Positions 1 to 8,236 of a DNA stretch of 64,000 nt are shown in pieces. Under the pieces are notes generated by a model. That model was not told where the DNA came from, searched no databases, and saw nothing but the letters and a program-made list of their open reading frames with translations. Position 1 is the stretch's first letter. The number at the start of each line of letters is the position of its first letter. Origin of the DNA: Zeimonas sp050187175 (GTDB lineage Bacteria > Pseudomonadota > Gammaproteobacteria > Burkholderiales > Burkholderiaceae_E). The stretch covers positions 186,001-250,000 of the forward strand of contig JBFWXS010000001.1 in the NCBI GenBank assembly GCA_050187175.1. The letters are read 5' to 3'. The position numbers and the translations under genes were made by a program.

Positions 1-3
1 CAT
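1..3 (-). CDS. Start codon of a CDS running off the left edge
   Basis: The first three bases read ATG on the minus strand. They are preceded (at higher coordinates) by an AGAAGGAGA Shine-Dalgarno stretch at ideal spacing, so a gene almost certainly begins here and continues outside the window. It would be the next gene of an operon after the PaaG-like isomerase, which ends 39 bases upstream. Nothing can be said of its product. Confidence 0.6.
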
Positions 4-42
4 CCTTGTCTCCTTCTGGAATATCGTGAAATCGACCGGCGA

Positions 43-825
43 CTAGGCGCCGGCATGGGACCTGCGAAACACGGGTGCGCGGCGCTGCTGGAAGGCCTCG
101 ATGCCCTCCCGGTAGTCCGCCGTCTGCGCCAGCTCGCCTTGCAGACGTGCCTCGGCAGCGAGAACCTCGTCGAGACCTAGCGTCGGCGCCGAACGCAGCA
201 AGGCCTTCTGTCGCGCGAACGCATGGGCCGGGCCATCGGCGCATCGCTGAGCGAAGCGGCGAGCCTGCTCCCGCAGCGACTCGTCAGGCAGGCAGCGTTC
301 CGCCAGGCCGATGCGTTCAGCAGTCGCGCCGTCGACCGGCTCGGCGGAGAAGATCATTTCCAGAACGCGGCCCGGCGGCAGCCGCCTGGGCAGCAGCCAG
401 TGTCCGCCGCTGTCGAGGGCCGCGCCGAGCCGGGCGAACGGCACGCCGAAGCGTGCCGAGGCGCCTGCGTAGACCACGTCGCAGGCAAGCGCCAGTCCGA
501 GGCCGAAACCCATCGCCGCGCCGTTGACGGCGGCGACCGTCGGCTTGGGCAAGGCGAACAGTGCCGCCACCACCGGGTTCATCTCGCGCGCCAGGATGCG
601 CTCGGCATCCTCGCCGCCGCTGGCTCCCGACAGATCGCGGCCGGCACAGAACGCGCGGCCCGCTGCCGTCAGCAGCACGCACCGGACCGCGGCGTCGACG
701 GCCGCGGCGTCGATCGCCGATCGCAAGGCCGCGACCATGCCCGGCGTGACGGCGTTCATCTTGTCGGGCCGATCGAGACGAAGCTCGAGGACCCCTTCAG
801 CATGTTCGACGATCAGTCCTTCCAC
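43..825 (-). CDS. PaaG-like enoyl-CoA isomerase/hydratase (crotonase family)
   Basis: Crotonase-fold protein of 260 residues, close to the length of PaaG. The CoA/oxyanion motif FCAGRDL and the second oxyanion region NGAAMGFG are present. Both catalytic glutamates of classic enoyl-CoA hydratase are missing. Instead the aspartate of the LDSGGHWLLPR segment (about residue 138) is kept, as in PaaG, the ring-1,2-epoxyphenylacetyl-CoA isomerase. The C-terminus (TADYREGIEAF) also matches that subfamily. I chose the GTG at 825 because GGGGAG lies 8 bases before it and its N-terminus lines up with PaaG; an upstream GTG at 846 is also in frame. It probably isomerises an aromatic epoxide or an enoyl-CoA within this CoA-ester pathway. 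The exact substrate is inference. Confidence 0.8.
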   Translation of the reverse strand: MEGLIVEHAEGVLELRLDRPDKMNAVTPGMVAALRSAIDAAAVDAAVRCVLLTAAGRAFCAGRDLSGASGGEDAERILAREMNPVVAALFALPKPTVAAVNGAAMGFGLGLALACDVVYAGASARFGVPFARLGAALDSGGHWLLPRRLPPGRVLEMIFSAEPVDGATAERIGLAERCLPDESLREQARRFAQRCADGPAHAFARQKALLRSAPTLGLDEVLAAEARLQGELAQTADYREGIEAFQQRRAPVFRRSHAGA

Positions 826-861
826 CGCCCGATCTCCCCGATTCACATTGGCGTGTAATGT

Positions 862-884
862 AGTACAGTTTTGACATCTGTAGA
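862..884. promoter_or_regulatory. Candidate operator, inverted repeat between divergent genes
   Basis: In the 86-bp divergent gap, TACAG (864-868) and CTGTA (878-882) form an inverted repeat around a 9-bp centre that contains TTGACA. Position and symmetry suggest a regulator site controlling the PaaG-like gene and the small ORF at 912. Which regulator binds is unknown; the PaaX-type protein 2 kb away is the obvious candidate. Confidence 0.35.
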
Positions 885-911
885 TACTATTTTTGTTTTA
901 GGAGAAAAACG

Positions 912-1313
912 ATGAAGACGCTGCAAGCCGTTTCTCCCGCCAACGAAGCCGGCCGCCGCCGGGCGCTTGAACGGTTCGGATACAGCGATGCGCCGGCGCA
1001 GCCTGCGGCCGCCGCGCTGGAGCATGAATGGGCGCTGCTGGCCCCCGGCTTCGCGCCCTGGCTCGCCGGCTCGACGCTGGCCGGCCTCTCCGCCGAGCAG
1101 CGAGCGCTCGCCGCGGAACGCGTGCGGCAGCGCCGCGAGCTGGACGCGCTGATGCGCGACTGCGATCAGGCGCACGCGCACATCGCCGCCGGCGGCGCGC
1201 GGCCTGAACTGGTGGAGGCCTACGCGACGGCACGCGACCGCTTCGAAGAGGCGGTCGAGGCCTTCGCCGAATCCGCGGAAGCGATGGCGGCGCGCTTCAG
1301 GGCAGCAACTTGA
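912..1313 (+). CDS. Hypothetical protein, 133 aa
   Basis: Not recognised. A strong AGGAGA Shine-Dalgarno lies 7 bases before the ATG, which supports a real gene. The product is alanine- and arginine-rich, probably all helical, with a charged C-terminal helix (repeated E-A and A-R-D-R patterns, residues 90-130). No cysteine pair, signal peptide or membrane segment is visible. It is divergent from the PaaG-like isomerase and its last 17 bases overlap the end of the convergent acyl-CoA ligase. A helical accessory protein of the pathway is possible, but that is a guess from position only. Confidence 0.7.
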   Translation: MKTLQAVSPANEAGRRRALERFGYSDAPAQPAAAALEHEWALLAPGFAPWLAGSTLAGLSAEQRALAAERVRQRRELDALMRDCDQAHAHIAAGGARPELVEAYATARDRFEEAVEAFAESAEAMAARFRAAT

Positions 1314-2826
1314 GGTAGCGTTCCCGCTCGGCGCGCTTCTGGATCTTGCCGGTGCCGCCGCGGATCAGCGCGTCGCGCAGTTCGATCGACTTCGGCACCT
1401 TGAACTTCGCGAGCCGGCCGCGACACCATTCCAGCAGCGCACCGGTGGATGCTGCGGCCCCCTCGCGCAGCACGACCGCAGCGTGTACCGCCTCGCCCCA
1501 GTGCGCGTCCGGCACGCCGAACACGCAGACTTCGAGCACGTCGGGATGCGCCGCCAGCGCGTTCTCGACTTCGATCGGATAGACGTTGTAGCCGCCGCTG
1601 ATGATCATGAACTGCTTGCGGTCGACCAGATACAGGTAGCCGCGCGCGTCGATCCGGCCCATGTCGCCTGTCATGTAGCAGCCGTGCCTCAACGCGACGG
1701 CGCTCAGCTCGGGCTCGTTCAAATAGCCGCGCATGATGAAGCCGCCCTGCACGCCGACTTCACCGATCTCGTCCGGCTCGCACGGCGAGCCGTCGTCGCG
1801 CAGGATGCGCACGATCGCGTGCGGCGTGGCCATGCCGCAGGACTCGAGCAGTCCCTCGTCGCCGGCCAGTGCCCGGTCGTGATCCTGCTGGCTCAGTTTG
1901 GTAAAGAAGCCGCCGCAGCCCTCGGTCGCGCCGTATAGCTGCTCGAAGCCGGCGTTGGGAAAGGTCTTAGCAGCCCGCCGGATCAGCGCCGGCGGCGTCG
2001 GCGCTGATCCATAGGTGATGCAGCGCACGCTGTCCAGCCTGCGCGGGCGCTTCGCCTGCTCCTCGCACAGCGCATTGAGCATGGTCGGCACCAGCAGCAC
2101 GCGGGTGACACCGTGCCGCTCCATCAACTCGAGTGCGCTAGTCGGCTCGAAGCCGGGCATGACGACGGTCTTGAATCCCTTCTCGACGTTCCACAGCGCC
2201 AGCACGATCGGCGTGCCGGCGCCCGGAAACGTGTGCAGCCACACGTCGTCCTTGCGGAACTCGAAATCGAGCAGCGTATGCGACATCGCATAGTCGACGG
2301 CCTCGTGCGACCAGATCGCCGCCTTGGGCCGGCCGGTCGACCCGGTCGTATAGCAATATTGGGCGACGTCGTGGCGATGCTCGACCGCCGTCGCTCCGTC
2401 GTACCGCTGCAGCTCGTCGCCATAGTCGCCGAAGTTCTCGCGCTCGTCGCCCGCTTCGATGACCTGCAGATCGTCGATCCGCGGCAGCAGCTCGCGGAAC
2501 GCGCTGTCGACGATCACCAGCCGGCACGAGCAATGACGCACGATGGTCTCGATCTCTCCGGCCGACATCCGGTAGTTCAATCCGACGCGGATGGCACCGA
2601 TGCGCGCCGCGGCATAGACCAGTTCGACCATCACCGGCCCATCACGGGTGAGGCTGGCGACGACTTCGCCGGGCCCGATGCCGCGCGCGCTCAGTGCGGC
2701 TGCGAGCGCATCGACCCGCCGGTCGGTCTGCGACCACGAGTAGGTTCGGGTCTGATAGGCATACGCGGGATCGTCCGGCCAGCGCCGGGCCGCGTTGCGC
2801 AGCATGTCCGACAGCGTCACTTTCAT
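1297..2826 (-). CDS. AMP-forming acyl-CoA synthetase (ANL superfamily)
   Basis: ANL ligase of 509 residues that activates a carboxylic acid with ATP and transfers it to CoA. The ATP loop YTTGSTGRPKAA, the acidic motif YGATEG, the TGD motif (YMTGDMGRID), the hinge VDRKQFMIISGG and the C-terminal catalytic lysine in GGTGKIQKR are all seen. The start at 2826 has AGGAGG at good spacing; 21 upstream in-frame residues look spurious. It is divergent from the PaaX-type regulator, as expected for the first, CoA-activating step of a regulated aromatic or acyl pathway. Substrate unknown; an aryl or arylalkyl acid is favoured by the neighbours. Confidence 0.88.
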   Translation of the reverse strand: MKVTLSDMLRNAARRWPDDPAYAYQTRTYSWSQTDRRVDALAAALSARGIGPGEVVASLTRDGPVMVELVYAAARIGAIRVGLNYRMSAGEIETIVRHCSCRLVIVDSAFRELLPRIDDLQVIEAGDERENFGDYGDELQRYDGATAVEHRHDVAQYCYTTGSTGRPKAAIWSHEAVDYAMSHTLLDFEFRKDDVWLHTFPGAGTPIVLALWNVEKGFKTVVMPGFEPTSALELMERHGVTRVLLVPTMLNALCEEQAKRPRRLDSVRCITYGSAPTPPALIRRAAKTFPNAGFEQLYGATEGCGGFFTKLSQQDHDRALAGDEGLLESCGMATPHAIVRILRDDGSPCEPDEIGEVGVQGGFIMRGYLNEPELSAVALRHGCYMTGDMGRIDARGYLYLVDRKQFMIISGGYNVYPIEVENALAAHPDVLEVCVFGVPDAHWGEAVHAAVVLREGAAASTGALLEWCRGRLAKFKVPKSIELRDALIRGGTGKIQKRAERERYLKLLP

Positions 2827-2911
2827 CGTATCGCCTCCTCCTGGTTTCTGGTCGCCGCGCTGCGCCGTCGCTCCGACAGACAGCGGCACTGATGGTACAT
2901 TGCATGGACCA

Positions 2912-2927
2912 ACGAATGTCCATTCGT
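2912..2927. promoter_or_regulatory. Perfect palindromic operator candidate
   Basis: ACGAATG and CATTCGT are perfect inverted 7-mers separated by TC. They sit between the ligase start (2826) and the PaaX-type regulator start (2956). A site here could control both divergent genes, and autoregulation by the adjacent regulator is the simplest reading. Confidence 0.5.
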
Positions 2928-2955
2928 ATTAAAAACAACGCTGCTCTGATTCGCC

Positions 2956-3894
2956 ATGCCCACTCCCACTGCCGTTCGCCGCGCCGTCGCAGGCCTCAAG
3001 CAATCACATCGCTTCTCGCCGCGAGCGATCATCAGCACGATCTTCGGCGACATGCTGTGGCCGCACGGCGCCTCGATCTGGCTCGGCAGCCTGGTCGAGG
3101 CGGCGGCGCTGTTCGACATCGGCGAATCGCATGCGCGCACATCCACCTTGCGCCTGTCGTACGACGGCTGGCTGAAGAGCGTTCGCGTCGGCAAGCTCAG
3201 CTATTACTCGATGGGCGACGAGGTGATGCATGACTACATCGCAGTGGTCTATGGCACGCCCAATGAATCGCGGGTCGGCGACTGGACGATGGTCTTCACC
3301 GGCGTGGCCGACCTGGCCAAGCAGCGCTACGTCCGCCTGCGCCAGGCGCTGATCTGGGAGGGCGTGGGGCAACTGGCGCCGCACGTGTTCATCGTGCCGT
3401 CTTCCGATACCGGACGGCTGAACAAAGTGCTCGACGAATTCCAGCTCGCCGACCGGGTGCAGATGCTGTCGGCCCAGACGCTGCCGACCAAGGATCCGGA
3501 AATGGCGCGCCGCATGGTGCGCGATGCATGGGCGCTGGCGGAGATCGAGAAGCGGTACGAGGGTTTCCTGAAGCGCTTCCGGCCGATCTACCAGATCCTC
3601 GAGCGCCATGCCGGCGAGATCGAGCCCGAGTACTGCTTCGTCATCCGGGCGCTGCTGGTCCTTGAGTATCGCGTGATCGCGGTGCGAGATCCGCATCTGC
3701 CTGCGTCGCTGCTGCCGACGCCATGGCCTGGACACTCGGCGTTCAACCTGTGCAAGGCCATCTATCAGCAGGTACTGGCCGGCTCCGAAGCGTACCTGGG
3801 CGCTTCGTTCAAAGCCTTGGACGGCCCGCTGCCGCAGATCAGGCCGATCTTCTGGGGCCGCTTCGGCGGTCTGGAAGCGCCGGCGGCCAGCTAG
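2956..3894 (+). CDS. PaaX-family transcriptional regulator
   Basis: 312 residues, the usual length of PaaX, the phenylacetyl-CoA-responsive repressor. The N-terminal winged helix begins at SPRAIISTIFGD (about residue 22) with a GAxIWLGSLVE helix-turn-helix region. It is followed by the central PaaX domain (GDWTMVFTGV about residue 108; HVFIVPSSD) and the C-terminal domain ending in a LLPTPWPGHSAF segment typical of the family. It probably senses a CoA-thioester intermediate and represses the flanking ligase and oxygenase operons. It overlaps the convergent ferredoxin reductase gene by 4 bases. Confidence 0.88.
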   Translation: MPTPTAVRRAVAGLKQSHRFSPRAIISTIFGDMLWPHGASIWLGSLVEAAALFDIGESHARTSTLRLSYDGWLKSVRVGKLSYYSMGDEVMHDYIAVVYGTPNESRVGDWTMVFTGVADLAKQRYVRLRQALIWEGVGQLAPHVFIVPSSDTGRLNKVLDEFQLADRVQMLSAQTLPTKDPEMARRMVRDAWALAEIEKRYEGFLKRFRPIYQILERHAGEIEPEYCFVIRALLVLEYRVIAVRDPHLPASLLPTPWPGHSAFNLCKAIYQQVLAGSEAYLGASFKALDGPLPQIRPIFWGRFGGLEAPAAS

Positions 3895-5297
3895 CCTGCG
3901 CATCGAGCGCCCTCCGTGGAGGCGGTCGGCGCCGCTTCCGGCGACGCCGCTTCCGGCGACGATCCGCCGACGCCGAGCGCGAGCAGTGCGTCCAGCCGGC
4001 GCAGCTTGCGCCGCAACCGTCCGGACCCGGCGCACCGCCGCTCTTCAGCATCGATCCGGCGCCAGCCGTCGAGATCGACCCAGCGATGGCCACTGGCCTG
4101 CAGCATCGCCCGCAGCCCACCCGCCTCGGACTGCCGTTCCGGCTGGGACTGCGACTCGGCGAGAACGCGCGCGGCGACCTTGTGCGAGTCGGCGCGATTG
4201 GTGCCTATCGTCCCGGACGGACCGCGCTTGGCCCATCCCACGACGTACAGCCGCTCGCGCACCCGGCCGTCCTCGTGCGTCAGACGGCCGGTGGCCGTGT
4301 GCAGGCCCAGCGCATCGGCATGGTCGTAGCCAATGCACGTCACAGCCAGGTCCGCCGCTTCGACCACGGTGCCGCCGCCGGCGGCTTCGATCGCCACGGC
4401 TCCCAGCCGCGTCGAACCGGGCCGCGCCGGCAGGAAGGCGGTCGGCCTGCAGTCGAAGCGGAACTCGATCGTCGCCTGATGCGAGGACAGCGCCGCCGGC
4501 GGCTCGGGCAGCGCCAGCAGCTCGCGGATGACCGGTGACGCCGCGGCAGCCGGCGGCTCGCATGCGTGGCGCGATCGCGCCTCGACGAAGACCCGACCGG
4601 GCATCATGCGTATCAGCTCGCGCAGCTCGCCCGGCGAGAAGCGGGCCTCGTGCAGCCCGCGTCGGGCAAGCACCACGATCCGGCGCCCCGGCGCCTGGCG
4701 CAGAGCAGCCAGCACGTCGTCGGCGATGTCGGAGCCCGCGAAAGCGGCCGGTTCCTTGGTCAGAACGCGGGCCACATCGAGCGCCACATTGCCGGCGCCG
4801 ACGATCACGACCTTGCGCGCCGCGGCGACGGCCGGCCCGAGCGCGTCGGCCAGCGGATGGTCGTTGTACCAGCTCGCCAGCCTGCCCGATCCCACGACGC
4901 CGTCGAGCGTCTCGCCGCCGATGCCGAGCGCGCGGTCGCGGTTCACACCGGTGGCCAGGATGACTGCATCGTACAGCCGGTCGAGCACCGCGAGCGACAG
5001 CTGACGGCCTACCGTCACGCCGCCAAAGAAGGCGACGCGCGGATTGTCGAGAACGCGCTCCAGCGTCCGCGTCACGGCCTTGGTACCCTGATGGTCGGGG
5101 GCCACGCCGTAGCGGATCAGACCAAACGGCGTCGGCAGGCGCTCGATCACGTCGACGCGCAGCTCGGCGTCGCCCTTGAGCAGCGCCTCGGCGGCATAGC
5201 AGCCGGATGCGCCGCTGCCGACGATCGCGACGTGCCGCCCCCCAGCGGACGAACGCTGGGCCGTCGCCGCGGAGGCGACCGTGTCATCGCTGCACAT
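3891..5297 (-). CDS. Ferredoxin/adrenodoxin-type NADP reductase (FprA-like)
   Basis: FAD- and NADP-binding reductase of 468 residues, resembling adrenodoxin reductase and mycobacterial FprA. An N-terminal GSGASG dinucleotide motif (about residue 27), the family segment PTPFGLIRYGVAPDH and a second Rossmann motif VGAGNVALDVAR are visible. The C-terminal region contains the conserved WAKRGPSGTIGTNRADS motif. The start at 5297 has GAGGA before it and avoids overlap with the upstream gene. It is the last gene of the operon starting at the PaaA-like gene, so it probably delivers electrons, perhaps through a ferredoxin or the flavodoxin at 8888, to the diiron protein. Confidence 0.85.
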   Translation of the reverse strand: MCSDDTVASAATAQRSSAGGRHVAIVGSGASGCYAAEALLKGDAELRVDVIERLPTPFGLIRYGVAPDHQGTKAVTRTLERVLDNPRVAFFGGVTVGRQLSLAVLDRLYDAVILATGVNRDRALGIGGETLDGVVGSGRLASWYNDHPLADALGPAVAAARKVVIVGAGNVALDVARVLTKEPAAFAGSDIADDVLAALRQAPGRRIVVLARRGLHEARFSPGELRELIRMMPGRVFVEARSRHACEPPAAAASPVIRELLALPEPPAALSSHQATIEFRFDCRPTAFLPARPGSTRLGAVAIEAAGGGTVVEAADLAVTCIGYDHADALGLHTATGRLTHEDGRVRERLYVVGWAKRGPSGTIGTNRADSHKVAARVLAESQSQPERQSEAGGLRAMLQASGHRWVDLDGWRRIDAEERRCAGSGRLRRKLRRLDALLALGVGGSSPEAASPEAAPTASTEGARCAG

Positions 5298-5308
5298 GAG
5301 GTCCTCGT

Positions 5309-6520
5309 TCAGCCGCGAAAGGCCGGATGGCGGTGACATTCGGCCACCGATTCGGCCAGCGCATCCGGTGCTAGCAATGAAGGGAAGTGGCCGCCGTCGG
5401 GCCAGTCACGGCGCAGACGCAGGTCATGCAGGCGTTCGACCCAGCGTGTCGGGGGCGGCGGGAAGAAGCCGTTCCCGAAGAACGCCACACCGGTCGGAAC
5501 CTCGCAACGCGCACCGGGCGCCGGTTCATTCCGCTGGGTCCGGTCCGCATGGTAGATCCAGCCGGCGGTGGCGAGGCTGGATGAGAACCAGTAGAGATTG
5601 ACCAGATCAAGCATCGCCCGCCGCGGCAAGCGCGGCGCTGCCGTCGGCCCGGTCCCGCACCAGCCGTGGTACTTGTCCAGCAGCCAGGCCGCGACCAGGG
5701 CGGGGGAATCCGCCAGACCATAGGCCAGTGTCGTCGGCCGCGTCGCCTGCTGTTCGCGATAGCCCCCATCCAGCGCCAGCCGCCGCTGGACCTCCTTGAT
5801 CCAGCGCTTCTCGTCGTCATCGAGCGGCGCCGCCGGATCCAGCGTCGGCCGCAGGCCGAGCATGCTCAGATGCAGGCCGATGAGCGACTGCGGCGAATCG
5901 AGCGCGATCCACGACGAGACCACCGCGCCCCAATCGCCGCCGTGGGTGAAGAATCGCGGGCAAGCGAACGCGTCGTGCATCATCGAGCACCAGGCACGAG
6001 CGACGTCGCGCGCATGCAGCGGCACCGGCGCCGACGAGAAGCCGAAACCCGGCAGCGACGGCAGGATGACGGTGGCCCCGTCGTCGGCGCGCCCGCCGCT
6101 GCGCTCGGGATGCGCGATGCGATCGATCAGGCCCAGAAACTCGTATGGCAGGCTGGGCCAACCATGAGTCATCACGACCGGCGGCAGCTCGGGATTGGAT
6201 CCCCGCTCGACGATCACATGGATGTCCAGCGTCGCGCCGCCGGGCCCTGCCGCCGGTATCAGGAACTGCGTCCGGCTGTTCAGCATGTCCTCGGCGGCGC
6301 GCCAGTCGAAGCCGTCGCGCCATTCGTCCAGGAACGGCCCCAGATAGGACTCGGGCGGCCCGGTGCGCCAGTCGTCCCGCCCGGCCGCCTGCGGCGCGGC
6401 CGGACGAGCCGCCAGCCGCCGCTGCAGATCAGCGATTCGCGCGGCCGGAAACCGGACCGCGAACGGGGCACCGTACTTCGGAACGCCGTACGCCGGCGTG
6501 CCAGCTGCATGGATCGGCAT
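5309..6520 (-). CDS. Epoxide hydrolase (alpha/beta hydrolase, EHN-type)
   Basis: 403 residues with the N-terminal epoxide hydrolase extension (WRAAEDMLNSRTQF) and an alpha/beta hydrolase core. The HGWPS oxyanion motif is at about residue 119, the nucleophile aspartate lies in GGDWGA, and the catalytic histidine in DGGHFP near the C-terminus. It hydrolyses an epoxide to a trans-diol. Within an operon that also encodes a diiron protein and crotonases, it may act on, or detoxify, the epoxide the oxygenase forms. It lies 6 bases from the hydratase before it and 11 from the reductase after it. Confidence 0.87.
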   Translation of the reverse strand: MPIHAAGTPAYGVPKYGAPFAVRFPAARIADLQRRLAARPAAPQAAGRDDWRTGPPESYLGPFLDEWRDGFDWRAAEDMLNSRTQFLIPAAGPGGATLDIHVIVERGSNPELPPVVMTHGWPSLPYEFLGLIDRIAHPERSGGRADDGATVILPSLPGFGFSSAPVPLHARDVARAWCSMMHDAFACPRFFTHGGDWGAVVSSWIALDSPQSLIGLHLSMLGLRPTLDPAAPLDDDEKRWIKEVQRRLALDGGYREQQATRPTTLAYGLADSPALVAAWLLDKYHGWCGTGPTAAPRLPRRAMLDLVNLYWFSSSLATAGWIYHADRTQRNEPAPGARCEVPTGVAFFGNGFFPPPPTRWVERLHDLRLRRDWPDGGHFPSLLAPDALAESVAECHRHPAFRG

Positions 6521-6526
6521 GACGCG

Positions 6527-7300
6527 TCACTCGTGTCGGAAGACGGGCTTGCGCTTCTCCGCGAACGCCTTCATCGCTTCCTTCTGATCCTGCAGCGCGA
6601 ACGTCGCGTGCAGCAGGCGCCGTTCGAGATGCAGCCCTTCCCGCAATGGCGTCTCGAACGCCGCCCGGACCGATTCCTTGATCATGTAGATGATCGGCCG
6701 CGAGCACGCGGCGATGCGGCGGCCGATCTCGACCGCGCGTTCGATGTGCTCGCCGGGCTCGGCGAGCAGCGACACGATGCCGATCCGCTCGGCCTCGCGC
6801 GCGTCGATGATGCGCCCGGTCAGGCACAGCTCCATGGCCTTCGCCTTGCCGACCGAACGGGCCAGCCGCTGCGTCCCGCCGCCGCCGGGGATGGTGCCGA
6901 CCAGCACCTCGGTCTGGCCGAAGCGCGCAGTCGGATCCGCGACCACGATGTCGCACATCAGCGCGAACTCGCAGCCGCCACCCAGCGCGTTGCCTGCGAC
7001 CGCGGCGATCAGCGGCTTGCGGCACTCGTCGAGCGCCAGCCAGTCGCGGGTGACGAAGTCCTCCAGATAAGCCTGGGCGAAGTTCTTGTCGGTCATCTCT
7101 TTGATATCGGCGCCGGCGCAGAACATCTCGCCCCCACCGGTGAGCACGATCGCGCCGATGGCGGGATCGCCGTCGAAGGCGCGCAGCACGGCGTCGAGCT
7201 CGGCGATCAGTGCCCGGTTGAGCGCGTTGCGGGCGGCAGGGCGATTCAGCGTCGCGATGCCGACGCCGTCCCGGACCTCGGCGAGGACGTGGTCCGCCAT
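6527..7300 (-). CDS. Enoyl-CoA hydratase
   Basis: Canonical crotonase of 257 residues. Both catalytic glutamates are present: one in GGGCEFALMCD and one in FGQTEVLVGTIPGGGG, matching the rat enzyme closely. The FCAGADI motif is also seen. I used the ATG at 7300, four bases after the preceding stop; an in-frame start at 7354 would overlap that gene. It hydrates a 2,3-unsaturated acyl-CoA, probably in the lower, beta-oxidation-like part of this pathway. Confidence 0.87.
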   Translation of the reverse strand: MADHVLAEVRDGVGIATLNRPAARNALNRALIAELDAVLRAFDGDPAIGAIVLTGGGEMFCAGADIKEMTDKNFAQAYLEDFVTRDWLALDECRKPLIAAVAGNALGGGCEFALMCDIVVADPTARFGQTEVLVGTIPGGGGTQRLARSVGKAKAMELCLTGRIIDAREAERIGIVSLLAEPGEHIERAVEIGRRIAACSRPIIYMIKESVRAAFETPLREGLHLERRLLHATFALQDQKEAMKAFAEKRKPVFRHE

Positions 7301-7304
7301 GGCT

Positions 7305-8126
7305 TCAGGCCTGCGCGCCGACAGCGGCGTGCAGCTCGGCCTCGTCGATGGCATAGCCTATGCGCATGTCGTAGTCGGCCTGGACGCCGTCTACCCATTG
7401 CAGGCCGGCCTCGATGATCCTCTTGCGCGCGAGCTCGAGGTACTGAGCCTGCGTATCCTCGGGACGGTCGACCTTCAGGCCCATGTCGTAGTAGCGGTCG
7501 AAGTTCTTTGACGCGCTGTCGCCCGGCAGGCTCGGCCGTCCGCAGTGCCCCAGACCCATCGCGATGAACTTGGGCACGCGGCGCTGCAGCCGTTCGCGCG
7601 CTTCCTCGCCGCCGAACTGGATGCAGCGCTTGACTGCCCATAGTCCGAAGCCCATGTGGCCGACTTCCTCGCGCGAAATACGATGCGAGACCTTGGCCCA
7701 CGGCAGATACGAACAGCGTTCGTACTGCGACAGGAAGATCACGGCAGCCGGAGTCGTGACGCAGGACATCATCGCGACGTCTTCCCAGCACTGGAACTGC
7801 GAACGCCAGTAGGGGCGCCGGAAGCCGTTGATGATGTTGACCTTCGACGGATCCGGATCCTCGGGGTTGTCGCGCAGCTCCGCCAGCCGCGACTTGACGT
7901 CCAGCCCCAGGTCTTCCAGCAGCGTCCACAGGTAGAACGCGTGCGCGTACTCCTCCATCGTCTTCTTGGCCAGCCGGTACGCCTCCTCTGGCCGCGGCGC
8001 GAACTGCATGTTCTCGCCGACGCGCTGCGCGCCGGCGTACTCGGAATCTGCCTGGAAGGTGAGCAGGTGGATCAGCGCCCGCTTGTAGTCCGCGGGCAGC
8101 TCGTCGCCCTTGTCGTAGTGCTTCAT
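7305..8126 (-). CDS. PaaA-like diiron oxygenase subunit (phenylacetic acid catabolic protein family)
   Basis: Ferritin-like protein of 273 residues related to PaaA, the catalytic subunit of phenylacetyl-CoA epoxidase. The diiron pattern is seen: DSE (about residue 27), EEYAH in the second helix, and EEVGH in the fourth helix after a conserved YERCSYLPWAK stretch. The N-terminus ADYKRALIHLLTFQADSE parallels PaaA. The start at 8126 has GGGAG; 16 residues upstream look spurious. It heads a tight operon with hydratase, epoxide hydrolase and reductase genes. PaaB, PaaC and PaaE are not encoded nearby, so it either works alone, uses subunits from elsewhere, or oxidises a different CoA ester. Confidence 0.8.
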   Translation of the reverse strand: MKHYDKGDELPADYKRALIHLLTFQADSEYAGAQRVGENMQFAPRPEEAYRLAKKTMEEYAHAFYLWTLLEDLGLDVKSRLAELRDNPEDPDPSKVNIINGFRRPYWRSQFQCWEDVAMMSCVTTPAAVIFLSQYERCSYLPWAKVSHRISREEVGHMGFGLWAVKRCIQFGGEEARERLQRRVPKFIAMGLGHCGRPSLPGDSASKNFDRYYDMGLKVDRPEDTQAQYLELARKRIIEAGLQWVDGVQADYDMRIGYAIDEAELHAAVGAQA

Positions 8127-8236
8127 GTCGGCTCCCAGTAACGTGGATCGGCGATCACGCGCCGCGGCCGGCATCGCCGGATGCCTGAATCGTATGAGAC
8201 AAATTTGTTTACGTCAATTGCATAATTAGTATTACA
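8127..8236. promoter_or_regulatory. Promoter region of the PaaA-like operon with an ACAAATTTGT palindrome
   Basis: AT-rich gap in otherwise GC-rich DNA, between the DUF2889 gene and the PaaA-like operon it must drive. A perfect 10-bp palindrome ACAAATTTGT lies at 8199-8208. It may be an operator; I cannot assign the binding protein. Confidence 0.35.

Noticed and set aside
75..858. Long plus-strand open frames opposite the PaaG-like gene
   Set aside because: High GC opens several frames opposite every real gene. These have no ribosome sites and arginine/alanine-rich shadow composition.
7305..8126. Complete phenylacetyl-CoA epoxidase
   Set aside because: Only a PaaA-like subunit is present; no PaaB, C, D or E homologue was found among the neighbouring genes.
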